This document shows, one piece after another, positions 37,167 through 48,397 of a stretch of 64,000 nt of DNA. Origin of the DNA: Streptomyces sp. RPA4-2 (GTDB lineage: Bacteria > Actinomycetota > Actinomycetes > Streptomycetales > Streptomycetaceae). Below the pieces are notes generated by a model that saw only the letters and a program-made list of their open reading frames with translations, ran no database searches and was not told where the DNA came from. Every line of letters begins with the position of its first letter. Position 1 is the first letter of the stretch. The stretch is taken from NCBI RefSeq assembly GCF_012273515.2, contig NZ_CP050975.2, positions 6,758,001 to 6,822,000 on the forward strand, read 5' to 3'. A program made the position numbers and the translations under genes.

Positions 37167-37205
37167 GTATCGTGTTGGTGACGACAGTCAACGTCCCGCG
37201 ATAAC
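37167..37205. promoter_or_regulatory. Shared catabolic operator/promoter (site B)
   Basis: GTGACGACAGTCA (37178-37190) is followed nine bases later by GATAAC (37200-37205), the same arrangement as site A. GTATC lies on the left at 37167-37171. It is 44-82 bp before the acyl-CoA dehydrogenase GTG and could also serve the divergent ligase. Confidence 0.7.
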
Positions 37206-37248
37206 CTGGGGCTCGCAAGGGAGACTCGCGGGGGAGAGGGGACCGGCC

Positions 37249-38421
37249 GTGACCGTTTTCTCGCTCGACACGGCGCAGAGCGCCTGGTGCGCCGAGCTGC
37301 GTACGCTCGCCGCCGAGCGGCTGAGTCCGCTGGCCGAGAAGGGCGAGCCGGGTCACGTCAACCGACCTCTCGTCGCCGAGCTGGGCCGACTCGGGCTGCT
37401 CGCCCGGCTGTTCACCTCCGGCGCGCTCGACCTGTGCCTGATGCGGGAGTCCCTGGCGCACGTCTGTACGGAGGCCGAGACCGCGCTCGCCCTGCAGGGA
37501 CTCGGCGCGCATCCGGTGCACGCGTACGGCACCCGGGCGCAGCGCGCGCACTGGCTCCCGCGCGTCTCGGACGGCACCGCGGTGGCCGCCTTCGCCCTCA
37601 GTGAGCCCGCCGCGGGCTCCGACGCGGCGGCGTTGACCCTGCGCGCGGACCGGGCCCTGTCCGCCGACGAGGGGGACACCGGGACCGTCGCCGAGGCCGA
37701 CGGGGCCGGGCGCTGGCGGCTCACCGGCGAGAAGTGCTGGATCTCCAACGCGCCCGAGGCCGATTTCTACACCGTCTTCGCCCGGACCACCCCGGGAGCC
37801 GGTGCCCGAGGTGTCACCGCGTTCCTCGTCCCCGCCGACCGGCCCGGCCTCACCGGTACCCCGCTCGACATGCTCTCGCCGCACCCGATCGGCGCCCTCG
37901 CCTTCGACGCCGTACCGGTCACGGCGGACGACGTGCTCGGCGAACCCGACCGGGGCTTCCGGGTCGCGATGGGCACCCTCAATCTCTTCCGCCCGAGCGT
38001 GGGCGCCTTCGCGGTCGGCATGGCGGGAGCGGCCCTGGAGGCGACGCTCGCGCACACCTCCCGGCGAGAGGCGTTCGGAGGGAAGCTGAAGGATCTGCAG
38101 ACGGTGGCCCACCAGGTCGCCGAGATGGCGCTGCGGACGGAGGCGGCCCGCCTGATGGTGTACGCGGCCGCGGCGGCGTACGACGAAGGGGCCCCGGACG
38201 TGCCCCGGCGCGCGGCGATGGCGAAGCTGCTGGCGACCGAGACGGCCCAGTACGTGGTCGACACGGCGGTCCAACTGCACGGCGCCCGCGCCCTGCGCCG
38301 CGGTCATCTCCTCGAACACCTCTACCGGGAGGTCCGCGCTCCCCGTATCTACGAGGGCGCGAGCGAGGTCCAACGAGCTGTCATCGCCAAGGAGTTGTAC
38401 GCCGCATGGGAGGCACTGTGA
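37249..38421 (+). CDS. Acyl-CoA dehydrogenase family protein (390 aa)
   Basis: The usual three-domain acyl-CoA dehydrogenase fold: helical N-terminus, FAD/substrate segment AFALSEPAAGSDAAALTLRA near residue 120, WRLTGEKCWISNAPEADFYT, then the C-terminal helices RREAFGGKLKDLQTVAHQVA and IYEGASEVQRAVIAKELY. The exact substrate is unknown; within the cluster it would oxidise an acyl-CoA intermediate of aromatic-acid breakdown. GTG at 37249 with GGGGGAGAGGGG upstream. Its stop overlaps the start of the RidA gene (GTGA). Confidence 0.92.
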   Translation: MTVFSLDTAQSAWCAELRTLAAERLSPLAEKGEPGHVNRPLVAELGRLGLLARLFTSGALDLCLMRESLAHVCTEAETALALQGLGAHPVHAYGTRAQRAHWLPRVSDGTAVAAFALSEPAAGSDAAALTLRADRALSADEGDTGTVAEADGAGRWRLTGEKCWISNAPEADFYTVFARTTPGAGARGVTAFLVPADRPGLTGTPLDMLSPHPIGALAFDAVPVTADDVLGEPDRGFRVAMGTLNLFRPSVGAFAVGMAGAALEATLAHTSRREAFGGKLKDLQTVAHQVAEMALRTEAARLMVYAAAAAYDEGAPDVPRRAAMAKLLATETAQYVVDTAVQLHGARALRRGHLLEHLYREVRAPRIYEGASEVQRAVIAKELYAAWEAL

Positions 38422-38816
38422 GCACCGAGCGTCTCAATCCGCCCGAACTCTCCCCGCCCACCGGCTTCTCGCACGCTGTCGTCGCCACCGGTACCCGCGT
38501 CGTCTTCCTGGCGGGCCAGACCGCGCTCGACACGGACGGGAAGGTGGTCGGCGAGACCCTCCCGGAGCAGTTCGAGCGGGCGCTGACGAACCTGCTCACC
38601 GCGCTGCGGGCGGCGGGGGGAACCCCGTCCGACCTCGCGCGGGTCACCGTCTACGCCACCGATGTCGCGGACTACCGAGCTCATGCCGCCGAACTCGGGC
38701 GCGTGTGGCGGCGGTTGGCGGGGCGCGACTACCCCGCGATGGCGGTCGTCGGCGCGGCGCGCCTGTGGGACGAGCGCGCCCTGGTCGAACTCGACGGTTT
38801 CGCGGTACTGGCGTAG
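38418..38816 (+). CDS. RidA-family (enamine/imine deaminase-like) protein (132 aa)
   Basis: A YjgF/YER057c/UK114 chorismate-mutase-like fold: VVFLAGQTALDTDGKVVGET, FERALTNLLTALRAAGGTPS, RVTVYATDVADYRAHAAELG, then PAMAVVGAARLWDERALVEL. The canonical RidA carries an Arg in the penultimate strand; here AARLWD is in that place. RidA proteins hydrolyse reactive enamines and imines to ketones plus ammonia. Placed in an aryl-CoA pathway it suggests that an amino-substituted substrate such as anthranilate is processed. It overlaps the dehydrogenase stop by 4 bp. Confidence 0.9.
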   Translation: MSTERLNPPELSPPTGFSHAVVATGTRVVFLAGQTALDTDGKVVGETLPEQFERALTNLLTALRAAGGTPSDLARVTVYATDVADYRAHAAELGRVWRRLAGRDYPAMAVVGAARLWDERALVELDGFAVLA

Positions 38817-38841
38817 CGCGGTGCCGGCCGGGGGGGGGTGA

Positions 38842-39722
<881 letters not shown>

Positions 39723-39733
39723 GAGCACACGCG

Positions 39734-39775
39734 GGGGCCCGTCGGAGGCCGCTCTCGCGTCGACCGGCGGGCCCC
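39734..39775. terminator. Hairpin between convergent genes
   Basis: ggggcccgtcgg (39734-39745) pairs with ccggcgggcccc (39764-39775) with one T:G wobble. It lies between the DUF6299 gene and the HTH-MurA gene, so it could terminate both. Confidence 0.6.
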
Positions 39776-39792
39776 ATGGCCGTGCGGTGGGC

Positions 39793-41322
39793 TCAGATGT
39801 CCCGGAACGTCTCGATCTGCGCTCCGAGTGAGTTGAGCCGCTCGGCCAGGTCCTCGTAGCCGCGGTTGATGACGTACACGTTGCGCAGTACGGACGTCCC
39901 GTCGGCCGCCATCATCGCCAGCAGGACGACGACGGCGGGCCGCAGCGCGGGCGGGCACATCATCTCGGCGGCGCGCCAGCGGGTCGGTCCCTCCACCAGC
40001 ACCCGGTGCGGGTCGAGGAGTTGGAGCCGCCCGCCGAGGCGGTTGAGGTCCGTGAGATAGATCGCCCGGTTGTCGTACACCCAGTCGTGGATCAGCGTCT
40101 TGCCCTGCGCGGAGGCCGCGATGGCCGCGAAGAACGGGACGTTGTCGATGTTCAGGCCCGGGAACGGCATCGGGTGGATCTTGTCGATCGGCGCCTCCAG
40201 CTTGGAGGGCCTGACCGTGAGGTCCACCAGCCGCGTACGGCCGTTGTCGGCGAAGTACTCCGCCGAACGGTCGTGGTCGAGACCCATCTCCTCCAGGACC
40301 GCGAGCTCGATCTCCAGGAACTCGATCGGCACCCGGCGCACCGTCAGCTCCGACTCGGTGACGACCGCGGCGGCGAGCAGGCTCATCGCCTCGACCGGGT
40401 CCTCCGAGGGCGAGTAGTCCACGTCCACGTCGATGGTGGGCACGCCGTGCACGGTGAGCGTCGTGGTGCCGATGCCCTCCACCCGTACGCCCAGGGCCTC
40501 CAGGAAGAAGCACAGGTCCTGGACCATGTAGTTGGAGGAGGCGTTGCGGATGACGGTCACGCCGTCGTGGCGGGCGGCGGCGAGCAGCGCGTTCTCGGTC
40601 ACCGTGTCGCCGCGCTCGGTCAGGACGATCGGGCGGGCGGGGGAGACCGCGCGGTCCACCCTGGCGTGGTACAGCCCCTCGGTGGCGGCGATGTCGAGAC
40701 CGAAGCGGCGCAGCGCGATCATGTGCGGCTCGATGGTCCTGGTGCCCAGGTCGCAACCGCCCGCGTACGGCAGCTTGAACTGGTCCATGCGGTGCAGCAG
40801 CGGGCCGAGGAACATGATGATGGACCGCGTACGGCGGGCCGCCTCGGCGTCGATGGCCTCCATGTCCAGCTGGGCCGGGGGCACGATCTCCAGGTCGACC
40901 CCGTCGTTGATCCACCGGGTGCGGACGCCGATCGAACCGAGCACCTCCAGCAGGCGGTAGACCTCTTCGATCCGGGCCACCCGGCGCAGCACCGTGCGGC
41001 CCTTGTTCAGGAGCGTGGCGCACAGCAGCGCGACACAGGCGTTCTTGCTGGTCTTCACGTCGATCGAGCCGGACAGCCGGCGTCCGCCGACGACGCGCAG
41101 ATGCATCGGACCCGCGTAACCCAGGGACACGATCTCGCTGTCCAGGGCTTCGCCTATACGGGCGATCATCTCAAGGCTGATGTTCTGATTGCCGCGCTCG
41201 ATGCGATTGACGGCACTCTGGCTGGTGCCGAGAGCCTCGGCGAGCTGCGACTGGGTCCAGCCCCGGTGCTGACGGGCGTCACGGATGAGCTTGCCGATGC
41301 GTACGAGGTAGTCGTCTGCCAT
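39793..41322 (-). CDS. murA: HTH-MurA fusion: UDP-GlcNAc 1-carboxyvinyltransferase with N-terminal XRE domain (509 aa)
   Basis: Residues 8-62 are an XRE-type helix-turn-helix (KLIRDARQHRGWTQSQLAEA, SQSAVNRIERG). Residues 75-509 are an EPSP/MurA-type enolpyruvyl transferase. It keeps the catalytic Lys-Asn pair (VKTSKNACVALL), the Cys of the PEP loop in AGGCDLGTRTIEPH near 191, and late PVGEA-like elements (EDPVEAMSLLAAAV). It could therefore both catalyse the first step of peptidoglycan precursor synthesis and bind DNA. ATG at 41322; the frame extends upstream but homology starts here. A perfect palindrome lies 13 bp upstream. Confidence 0.93.
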   Translation of the reverse strand: MADDYLVRIGKLIRDARQHRGWTQSQLAEALGTSQSAVNRIERGNQNISLEMIARIGEALDSEIVSLGYAGPMHLRVVGGRRLSGSIDVKTSKNACVALLCATLLNKGRTVLRRVARIEEVYRLLEVLGSIGVRTRWINDGVDLEIVPPAQLDMEAIDAEAARRTRSIIMFLGPLLHRMDQFKLPYAGGCDLGTRTIEPHMIALRRFGLDIAATEGLYHARVDRAVSPARPIVLTERGDTVTENALLAAARHDGVTVIRNASSNYMVQDLCFFLEALGVRVEGIGTTTLTVHGVPTIDVDVDYSPSEDPVEAMSLLAAAVVTESELTVRRVPIEFLEIELAVLEEMGLDHDRSAEYFADNGRTRLVDLTVRPSKLEAPIDKIHPMPFPGLNIDNVPFFAAIAASAQGKTLIHDWVYDNRAIYLTDLNRLGGRLQLLDPHRVLVEGPTRWRAAEMMCPPALRPAVVVLLAMMAADGTSVLRNVYVINRGYEDLAERLNSLGAQIETFRDI

Positions 41323-41334
41323 GGCGCGACCGTA

Positions 41335-41350
41335 TATCTCATGTGAGATA
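41335..41350. promoter_or_regulatory. Perfect palindrome upstream of HTH-MurA
   Basis: TATCTCA-TG-TGAGATA, perfect 7-bp arms, ends 13 bp before the start codon. It is a plausible operator, perhaps for the gene's own HTH domain. A similar sequence, TATCTCGA-CA-TCGAGATA, precedes aconitase. Confidence 0.6.
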
Positions 41351-41451
41351 AAGAGAAATGGAGTGCGCCCATTCGGGTGACGGTGGTCAGCGGGGCGGAC
41401 TCGCAGGGGAGTTCGGGCGAGATCGGGGCAGGAAAGGGAGGGTGTGGGTTG

Positions 41452-41491
41452 CTTCCTTCCCTTCATTCCTTTCCTGTCTTTCCTTCCTTTT
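41452..41491. other. Homopyrimidine tract next to a purine tract
   Basis: Forty bases that are all C/T except one A (41465) and one G (41476), preceded at 41424-41448 by a purine-rich block (ggggcaggaaagggaggg). The rest of the 309-bp gap (41323-41631) shows no gene. Confidence 0.7.
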
Positions 41492-41631
41492 GGCCGATGT
41501 GTCCCGCTCGCGGGTGGGGGCCGCGGTGGGGGGACCGGCTCGTCCGTCCCCCCACCGTGCGCGTCATCGCCGTCACGGCGGCCAACCGGCCTGCTCACCC
41601 CTTCACATGGGTGGCGGCGGGCCGGGTGGGG

Positions 41632-41829
41632 TCAGTGGTCCCGCCGCCGCGTGGTGCGGCGCCAGCCGAAGGGGCCCGGCAGGTCCATCGAGGTGGTCTT
41701 GCGCCCGGTGCTGCTGTGGGTGTGCCGCGGTCCGTGCCGTCCGCCGGTGGTGATCGACCACGAGTGCCGGTTGATGTTCAGCCGCACCCCGGGAAGGATG
41801 CGGAAGCTCTTGCGGAAGGTGATTGCCAT
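41632..41829 (-). CDS. DUF4236 family small protein (65 aa)
   Basis: The start MAITFRKSFRILPGVRLNIN followed by SWSITTGGRHGPRHTHSS is the DUF4236 signature (M-x-FRKSxKIxPGVRLNxS...SxSxG). It is a short, very basic protein (Arg/His-rich tail RRTTRRRDH) of unknown function. ATG at 41829 is preceded by AGGGGGCCCTCG. It stands alone on the minus strand between the palindrome region and the XRE regulator. Confidence 0.85.
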   Translation of the reverse strand: MAITFRKSFRILPGVRLNINRHSWSITTGGRHGPRHTHSSTGRKTTSMDLPGPFGWRRTTRRRDH

Positions 41830-41973
41830 CGAGGGCCCCCTAGAGGTGTTCGCGACACCGGGTGCGTCCCGGCTCGGACACCGGGTACCCCGAAATCGGC
41901 CCTTGGCCGCCTACGGATCTACGACACCCGTGAAACGTCTCCGTAGGCGAACTGCTCTGGGGGTCGGCCCTGT

Positions 41974-42810
41974 TCAGGCCAGCGTCTGGGTTCCCAGTAC
42001 ACCGAGCAGCGCGACCCGTTCGGCGTCCTGGGTGCCGGGCTCGGCCGTGTAGACCATGATGCGCAGATCGCTCCCGGCGACGCTGAGGATGTCGCAGTCC
42101 AGTGTGAGGGGGCCCAACTGGGGGTGGTCGACGGTCTTGCGGGAGGCCTCCTGGCGGCCCACGGCCCCGGTGTCCCACAGCTCGGCGAACCGGTCGCTGC
42201 CCGCGCGCAGTTCCGTGACCAGCCGCTGCACCCGCCGGTCGGCCGGATACCGGCTCGATGTCGCCCGCAGGTCGCTCACGAGCGCGGTCTCCAGCGTCCG
42301 CCGGGACTGCGGGGTGTGGCGCACCCGGCCTGCGGGACCGAGGAAGGCACGCCACACCCCGTTGCGCTCCTGGTCACGCCACCCCGACGGGTCACCCAGC
42401 AGGGCCGCGTACAGCGGGTTGGCCACCAGCAGCGTCCACGCCGCGTCGTAGGCCGCCACGGGGGTCCCGGTCAGCCGGTCCAGCAGCCGCTGCACGCTCG
42501 GCGTGAGGTAGCCGGGTACCGTGCCCCGTCCCGGCGGGAGGAGCCCGGCGGCATGGAAGAGGTGTTCGCGCTCGATGGCGGACAGCCGCAGGGCCCGGCC
42601 GAGCGCCTCGACGACCTGCTCCGACGGGTGGGCCGCCCGTCCCTGTTCGAGACGGGTGACGTAGTCGACCGAGATCCCGGCCAGCAGGGCGAGCTCCTCG
42701 CGGCGCAGCCCGGCCGCCCTCCGCTGCCCGCCTACGGGGAGCCCGGCGGCCTCCGGGGAGACCCGGTCACGCCAGCGCCGTACCGTCCGCCCGAACTCCG
42801 TGCTCGCCAT
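41974..42810 (-). CDS. XRE-family regulator with MmyB-like ligand domain (278 aa)
   Basis: HTH near residues 30-75 (RRAAGLRREELALLAGISVD, YVTRLEQGRAAHPSEQVVEA) followed by the MmyB-like ligand-binding PAS domain (VQRLLDRLTGTPVAAYDAAW, LVANPLYAALLGDPSGW, LRIMVYTAEPGTQDAERVAL). Such regulators usually control a divergently transcribed short-chain dehydrogenase, as here, and may sense fatty-acid-like ligands. ATG at 42810. A palindrome lies in the 101-bp divergent gap. Confidence 0.93.
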   Translation of the reverse strand: MASTEFGRTVRRWRDRVSPEAAGLPVGGQRRAAGLRREELALLAGISVDYVTRLEQGRAAHPSEQVVEALGRALRLSAIEREHLFHAAGLLPPGRGTVPGYLTPSVQRLLDRLTGTPVAAYDAAWTLLVANPLYAALLGDPSGWRDQERNGVWRAFLGPAGRVRHTPQSRRTLETALVSDLRATSSRYPADRRVQRLVTELRAGSDRFAELWDTGAVGRQEASRKTVDHPQLGPLTLDCDILSVAGSDLRIMVYTAEPGTQDAERVALLGVLGTQTLA

Positions 42811-42849
42811 GCATCTACTGTGCCCCGCGCGGCCCGGACCTGCCTGGTA

Positions 42850-42862
42850 CTGGGAGTCCCAG
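42850..42862. promoter_or_regulatory. Palindromic operator between XRE regulator and SDR gene
   Basis: CTGGGA-g-TCCCAG, perfect 6-bp arms, in the middle of the divergent promoter region. It is the likely site for the MmyB-type regulator controlling both genes. Confidence 0.6.
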
Positions 42863-42911
42863 GAAGACGGGGCTCCTGGCTGACCGGGGCGCCCGGCCGC
42901 AACCTGGAGCC

Positions 42912-43619
42912 ATGACGACAACACTGATCACCGGAGCGAACAAGGGTCTCGGCTTCGAGACCGCCCGCCGCCTCGTCGCCGCGGGCCACACCGTCTACAT
43001 CGGCAGCCGGGACCCGGAGCGCGGACGCCGGGCCGCCGAGGAACTGGGGGCGCGCGCGGTCGTCCTCGACGTCACCGACGACGCCTCCGTCGCCGCCGCG
43101 GCGAAGACCATCGAGGCCGACGGCGGGCTCGACGTACTGATCAACAACGCCGGTGTCGAGGGGCGGACGCCGGACGGGGGTGTCGTCGGCGCCGCGGACC
43201 TGACCGCCGACATGATGCGGTCGATCTTCGAGACGAACGTCTTCGGGGTCGTCCGCGTCACGCACGCGTTCCTGCCCCTGCTGCGGCGCTCCGCGGCCCC
43301 GGTCGTGGTGAACGTGAGCAGCGGACTCGCTTCGCTGGGCCGGGTCAGCACCCCCGACACACCCACGTACGCCTACCCCGGGGTCGCCTATCCGGCGTCG
43401 AAGACCGCGGTCAACATGATCACCGTGCAGTTCGCGAAGGCCTTCCCCGAGATCCGCGTCAACGCGGTGGAGCCCGGCTACACCGCGACGGACCTGAACG
43501 GGCACACGGGCACGCAGACCGTCGAGGAGGGCGCCGAGATCATCGTCCGCACGGCCCAGCTGGGCCCGGAGGGTCCGACCGGGGGCTACTTCGACCTCGA
43601 GGGCTCCCTTCCCTGGTGA
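42912..43619 (+). CDS. Short-chain dehydrogenase/reductase (235 aa)
   Basis: A classical SDR: TLITGANKGLGFETARRLVA (TGxxxGxG), acidic LDVTDD, LINNAGVEG (NNAG), catalytic Ser in VNVSSGLASLG and YPASK (Y-x-x-x-K) in YPGVAYPASKTAVNM. The GSRDP segment after beta 2 suggests NADP(H) preference. The substrate is unknown. It is transcribed divergently from the XRE regulator, which probably controls it. A strong bidirectional terminator follows. Confidence 0.94.
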   Translation: MTTTLITGANKGLGFETARRLVAAGHTVYIGSRDPERGRRAAEELGARAVVLDVTDDASVAAAAKTIEADGGLDVLINNAGVEGRTPDGGVVGAADLTADMMRSIFETNVFGVVRVTHAFLPLLRRSAAPVVVNVSSGLASLGRVSTPDTPTYAYPGVAYPASKTAVNMITVQFAKAFPEIRVNAVEPGYTATDLNGHTGTQTVEEGAEIIVRTAQLGPEGPTGGYFDLEGSLPW

Positions 43620-43700
43620 CGAGGGGCCGGAGGCCGGGAACCCGGCGGCCGGGGTTCGGGTGTCCACCGAGCCCGTCGGTCGGTTGCCGGTTGCCCGTCG

Positions 43701-43740
43701 CCCCGTCGCCCCCGCCGGTTCGCCGGCGGGGGCGACGGGG
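43701..43740. terminator. Bidirectional intrinsic terminator
   Basis: A perfect 18-bp stem (ccccgtcgcccccgccgg, 43701-43718) with a TTCG tetraloop, followed by tcttctt. It lies between the convergent SDR and SnoaL-like genes. Confidence 0.9.
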
Positions 43741-43756
43741 TCTTCTTGTGGGCCGG

Positions 43757-44209
43757 TCACGCATCCTCGGCTGGGCGGGGCGGCGACCCGGCCAGCGGCG
43801 AAGCGTCTTCGTACCGGACCTCGTAGACGCGCTCGGCGAACCGCCAGCCGTCGTCGGTGCGCTGGTAACGGTCGTGGTAGATGGCGTAGTTCAGCCCTCC
43901 GCGACCGTCGCGGCCGCGCCCGACCTCTGACACATAGGCGCGGCCGGACGCGGTGTCGCCGTCGATCCGGATCACACCCGGGTGCGTGTTCTGCACGAGG
44001 AAGTCCACGAAGTCCGGCACCCGCCTGCCCCAGGCGCGGATCGGCTCCCGCCCTTCGAGTTCGACGGGGATGTTGGGCATCCGCCATGCGCCGTCCGGTG
44101 TGAACAGCAGGGCGATGCGGTCGTAGTCGCGCAACATCACCGCGTCGGTGAACTCACCGCGCAGTGCCTCGATCTCGACGCGATCCGCGATGGCCCGAAA
44201 GTCACTCAT
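43757..44209 (-). CDS. SnoaL-like/NTF2-fold protein (150 aa)
   Basis: An NTF2-like alpha+beta barrel: VEIEALRGEFTDAVMLRDYD, RIALLFTPDGAWRMPNIPVE, VQNTHPGVIRIDGDTASGRA, YAIYHDRYQRTDDGWRFAER. It resembles the SnoaL_4/nuclear transport factor 2 family of small hydrolases, isomerases and dehydratases. No catalytic assignment is possible. ATG at 44209 is preceded by AGGGAGGAAATCG. The gene is isolated and ends near the shared terminator. Confidence 0.88.
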   Translation of the reverse strand: MSDFRAIADRVEIEALRGEFTDAVMLRDYDRIALLFTPDGAWRMPNIPVELEGREPIRAWGRRVPDFVDFLVQNTHPGVIRIDGDTASGRAYVSEVGRGRDGRGGLNYAIYHDRYQRTDDGWRFAERVYEVRYEDASPLAGSPPRPAEDA

Positions 44210-44435
44210 CGATTTCCTCCCTGTCGCCGTGAACCCGGTGCGCGAACGGCACCGGTCCTCCAGCGACGGAAGCCTCCGCGGCGGTGGACGGCGGGGTCCC
44301 GCCGGGCGCCCTGGGGTCTCCTGCTCGCTGGAGGGTGCGTTCGTCCCAGCAGCACGACGAGAGGGCTCTCGGGAATGTGACATCGGCGCGTCTGAGGGGA
44401 GCGGCTACGGCCTACGGGCCTGCGGGGCTACGGGG

Positions 44436-44852
44436 CTACGGGTCTACGGGCTTTCCCGCGGCCCCGGCTCGCACGGCGGCCGCCGCCTCCAGCAGGGGCC
44501 AGCCATCCATCTCCATCGGCCGCCGCTCCTCCGGTCGCCACCCACGGGCCGGCGCCACGTCGAGCAGCGCCCGGACGGCGCCCGGTTCGTGCAGGTTCAG
44601 GTGCGCGCCCTGGGTGAAGCCCACGTCTCCGGAGCCGAAGGGGGCCCCGCCCGGGACGTACCGGCCGGGCCCGGCGGCAAAGACGATGCGCAGCGGGCCG
44701 CCGGCGCCGCCGGCCTGAGGGGACACGGTGAGGATCTGGCGGCAGTCCACGGACCGTCCGTCGTGGTCCTCCCGGTGGCTGTGGCGCATCGTCCACAGGT
44801 ACACGCGCCCGTCGGCGACCAGCCGGCGGGACCTCCTCGGATCACGTGCCAC
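44436..44852 (-). CDS. Hypothetical actinobacterial protein (138 aa)
   Basis: A soluble protein beginning VARDPRRSRRLVADGRVYLW with TMRHSHREDH, then LRIVFAAGPGRYVPGGAPFG, VGFTQGAHLNLHEPGAVRAL and GWRPEERRPMEMDGWPLLEA. I do not recognise a named family, though the pattern looks conserved and structured (mixed alpha/beta). GTG at 44852 is chosen; longer frames reach 44990 but their N-terminus looks like leader sequence. The stop lies inside a tandem run of ctacggg units (44404-44450). Confidence 0.6.
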   Translation of the reverse strand: MARDPRRSRRLVADGRVYLWTMRHSHREDHDGRSVDCRQILTVSPQAGGAGGPLRIVFAAGPGRYVPGGAPFGSGDVGFTQGAHLNLHEPGAVRALLDVAPARGWRPEERRPMEMDGWPLLEAAAAVRAGAAGKPVDP

Positions 44853-44945
44853 ACAGGCGAGACTACGCGGCCGCACCCGACACGGTGGACGCGTAGACGC
44901 CACAGGCAGGCCGCGCATGACCAGACCGCCCCCATGTACTAGAGT

Positions 44946-44963
44946 TATCTCGACATCGAGATA
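44946..44963. promoter_or_regulatory. Perfect 18-bp palindrome upstream of aconitase (MarR/TamR-type candidate)
   Basis: TATCTCGA-CA-TCGAGATA with perfect 8-bp arms, about 130 bp before the aconitase start and about 95 bp from the divergent hypothetical gene's start. MarR-family regulators bind such sites; TamR is known to act on aconitase in S. coelicolor. Confidence 0.6.
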
Positions 44964-45005
44964 TCTGCCGAGGCGCACCGCAGCCGCCATCTCGGTAAGG
45001 GTTAC

Positions 45006-47807
<2,802 letters not shown>

Positions 47808-47838
47808 CCCCCGCGGCAGGCGATCCGGAGCACCGGTC

Positions 47839-47871
47839 GGGCCGCACTCCTCACCATGAGGAGTGCGGCCC
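47839..47871. terminator. Aconitase terminator hairpin
   Basis: A perfect 15-bp stem GGGCCGCACTCCTCA / TGAGGAGTGCGGCCC with a 3-nt loop, 32 bp after the stop codon. Confidence 0.88.
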
Positions 47872-47938
47872 TTCGCCATTTCGGCCCTTGTCGCGGGGAA
47901 CCTCCGCGATCGTCCCGGCCAACGCCCCCTGCGGACAA

Positions 47939-47976
47939 GGGAGACGGGGGAAACGGGGGAGACGAGGGAGACAGGG
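47939..47976 (+). other. G-tract motif in the aconitase-mannosidase gap
   Basis: Five G runs (3, 5, 5, 3, 3) are separated by short agac/aaac loops, fitting the canonical quadruplex pattern. It lies within a purine-rich part of the 590-bp gap 47808-48397, where I see no gene. Confidence 0.5.
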
Positions 47977-48169
47977 CACCGGCGAGGCGAGGGAGGCGGC
48001 GTCCCCGTACGACAGGGGGCGGCCGTCTCAGGGCGCGTATGTACGGAGGGCGCCGGATCAGCTCGGGGCGGACCGGGTGGCTGGTGGGAGGCTCACCCGG
48101 TCCGCGAGCCCGGACCGGCGGGGGGTGCCGGCCCGGGATGGTGCGTGGCTTGTGACGACCATGGCGTGC

Positions 48170-48181
48170 GACAACGTTGTC
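48170..48181. promoter_or_regulatory. GACAACGTTGTC operator 1 (first mannosidase)
   Basis: A perfect 12-bp palindrome with central CG, 217 bp before the GH92 start. LacI-family sites have this form. Confidence 0.65.
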
Positions 48182-48214
48182 TGATGGTCTGCATATGACT
48201 CTACCGCCTCAACG

Positions 48215-48226
48215 GACAACGATGTC
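48215..48226. promoter_or_regulatory. GACAACGATGTC operator 2 (first mannosidase)
   Basis: It differs by one base from operator 1 and lies 45 bp downstream of it, 172 bp before the GH92 start. The pair could loop or bind cooperatively. Confidence 0.6.
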
Positions 48227-48397
48227 AAGCATGTTGACCCCGCAGGAGTGAGTGCCGGGCTGGGCCGGCGGGGTGGGAGCCGTGCGCGTCCGACGCGTCG
48301 GACGCGGTCTTCCGTGGTACGGGTGGCGCACGTTACTGTCCCTGCGGCTTGTGCGACCCGTGGTGCGCGACCCGTCCGAAGGAGGAGGGGCCGCGTC

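Noticed and set aside
38830..38838. Run of nine G between the RidA and DUF5999 genes
   Set aside because: It lies in a non-coding 25-bp gap with no frame consequence; it may reflect homopolymer miscalling, so nothing is claimed.
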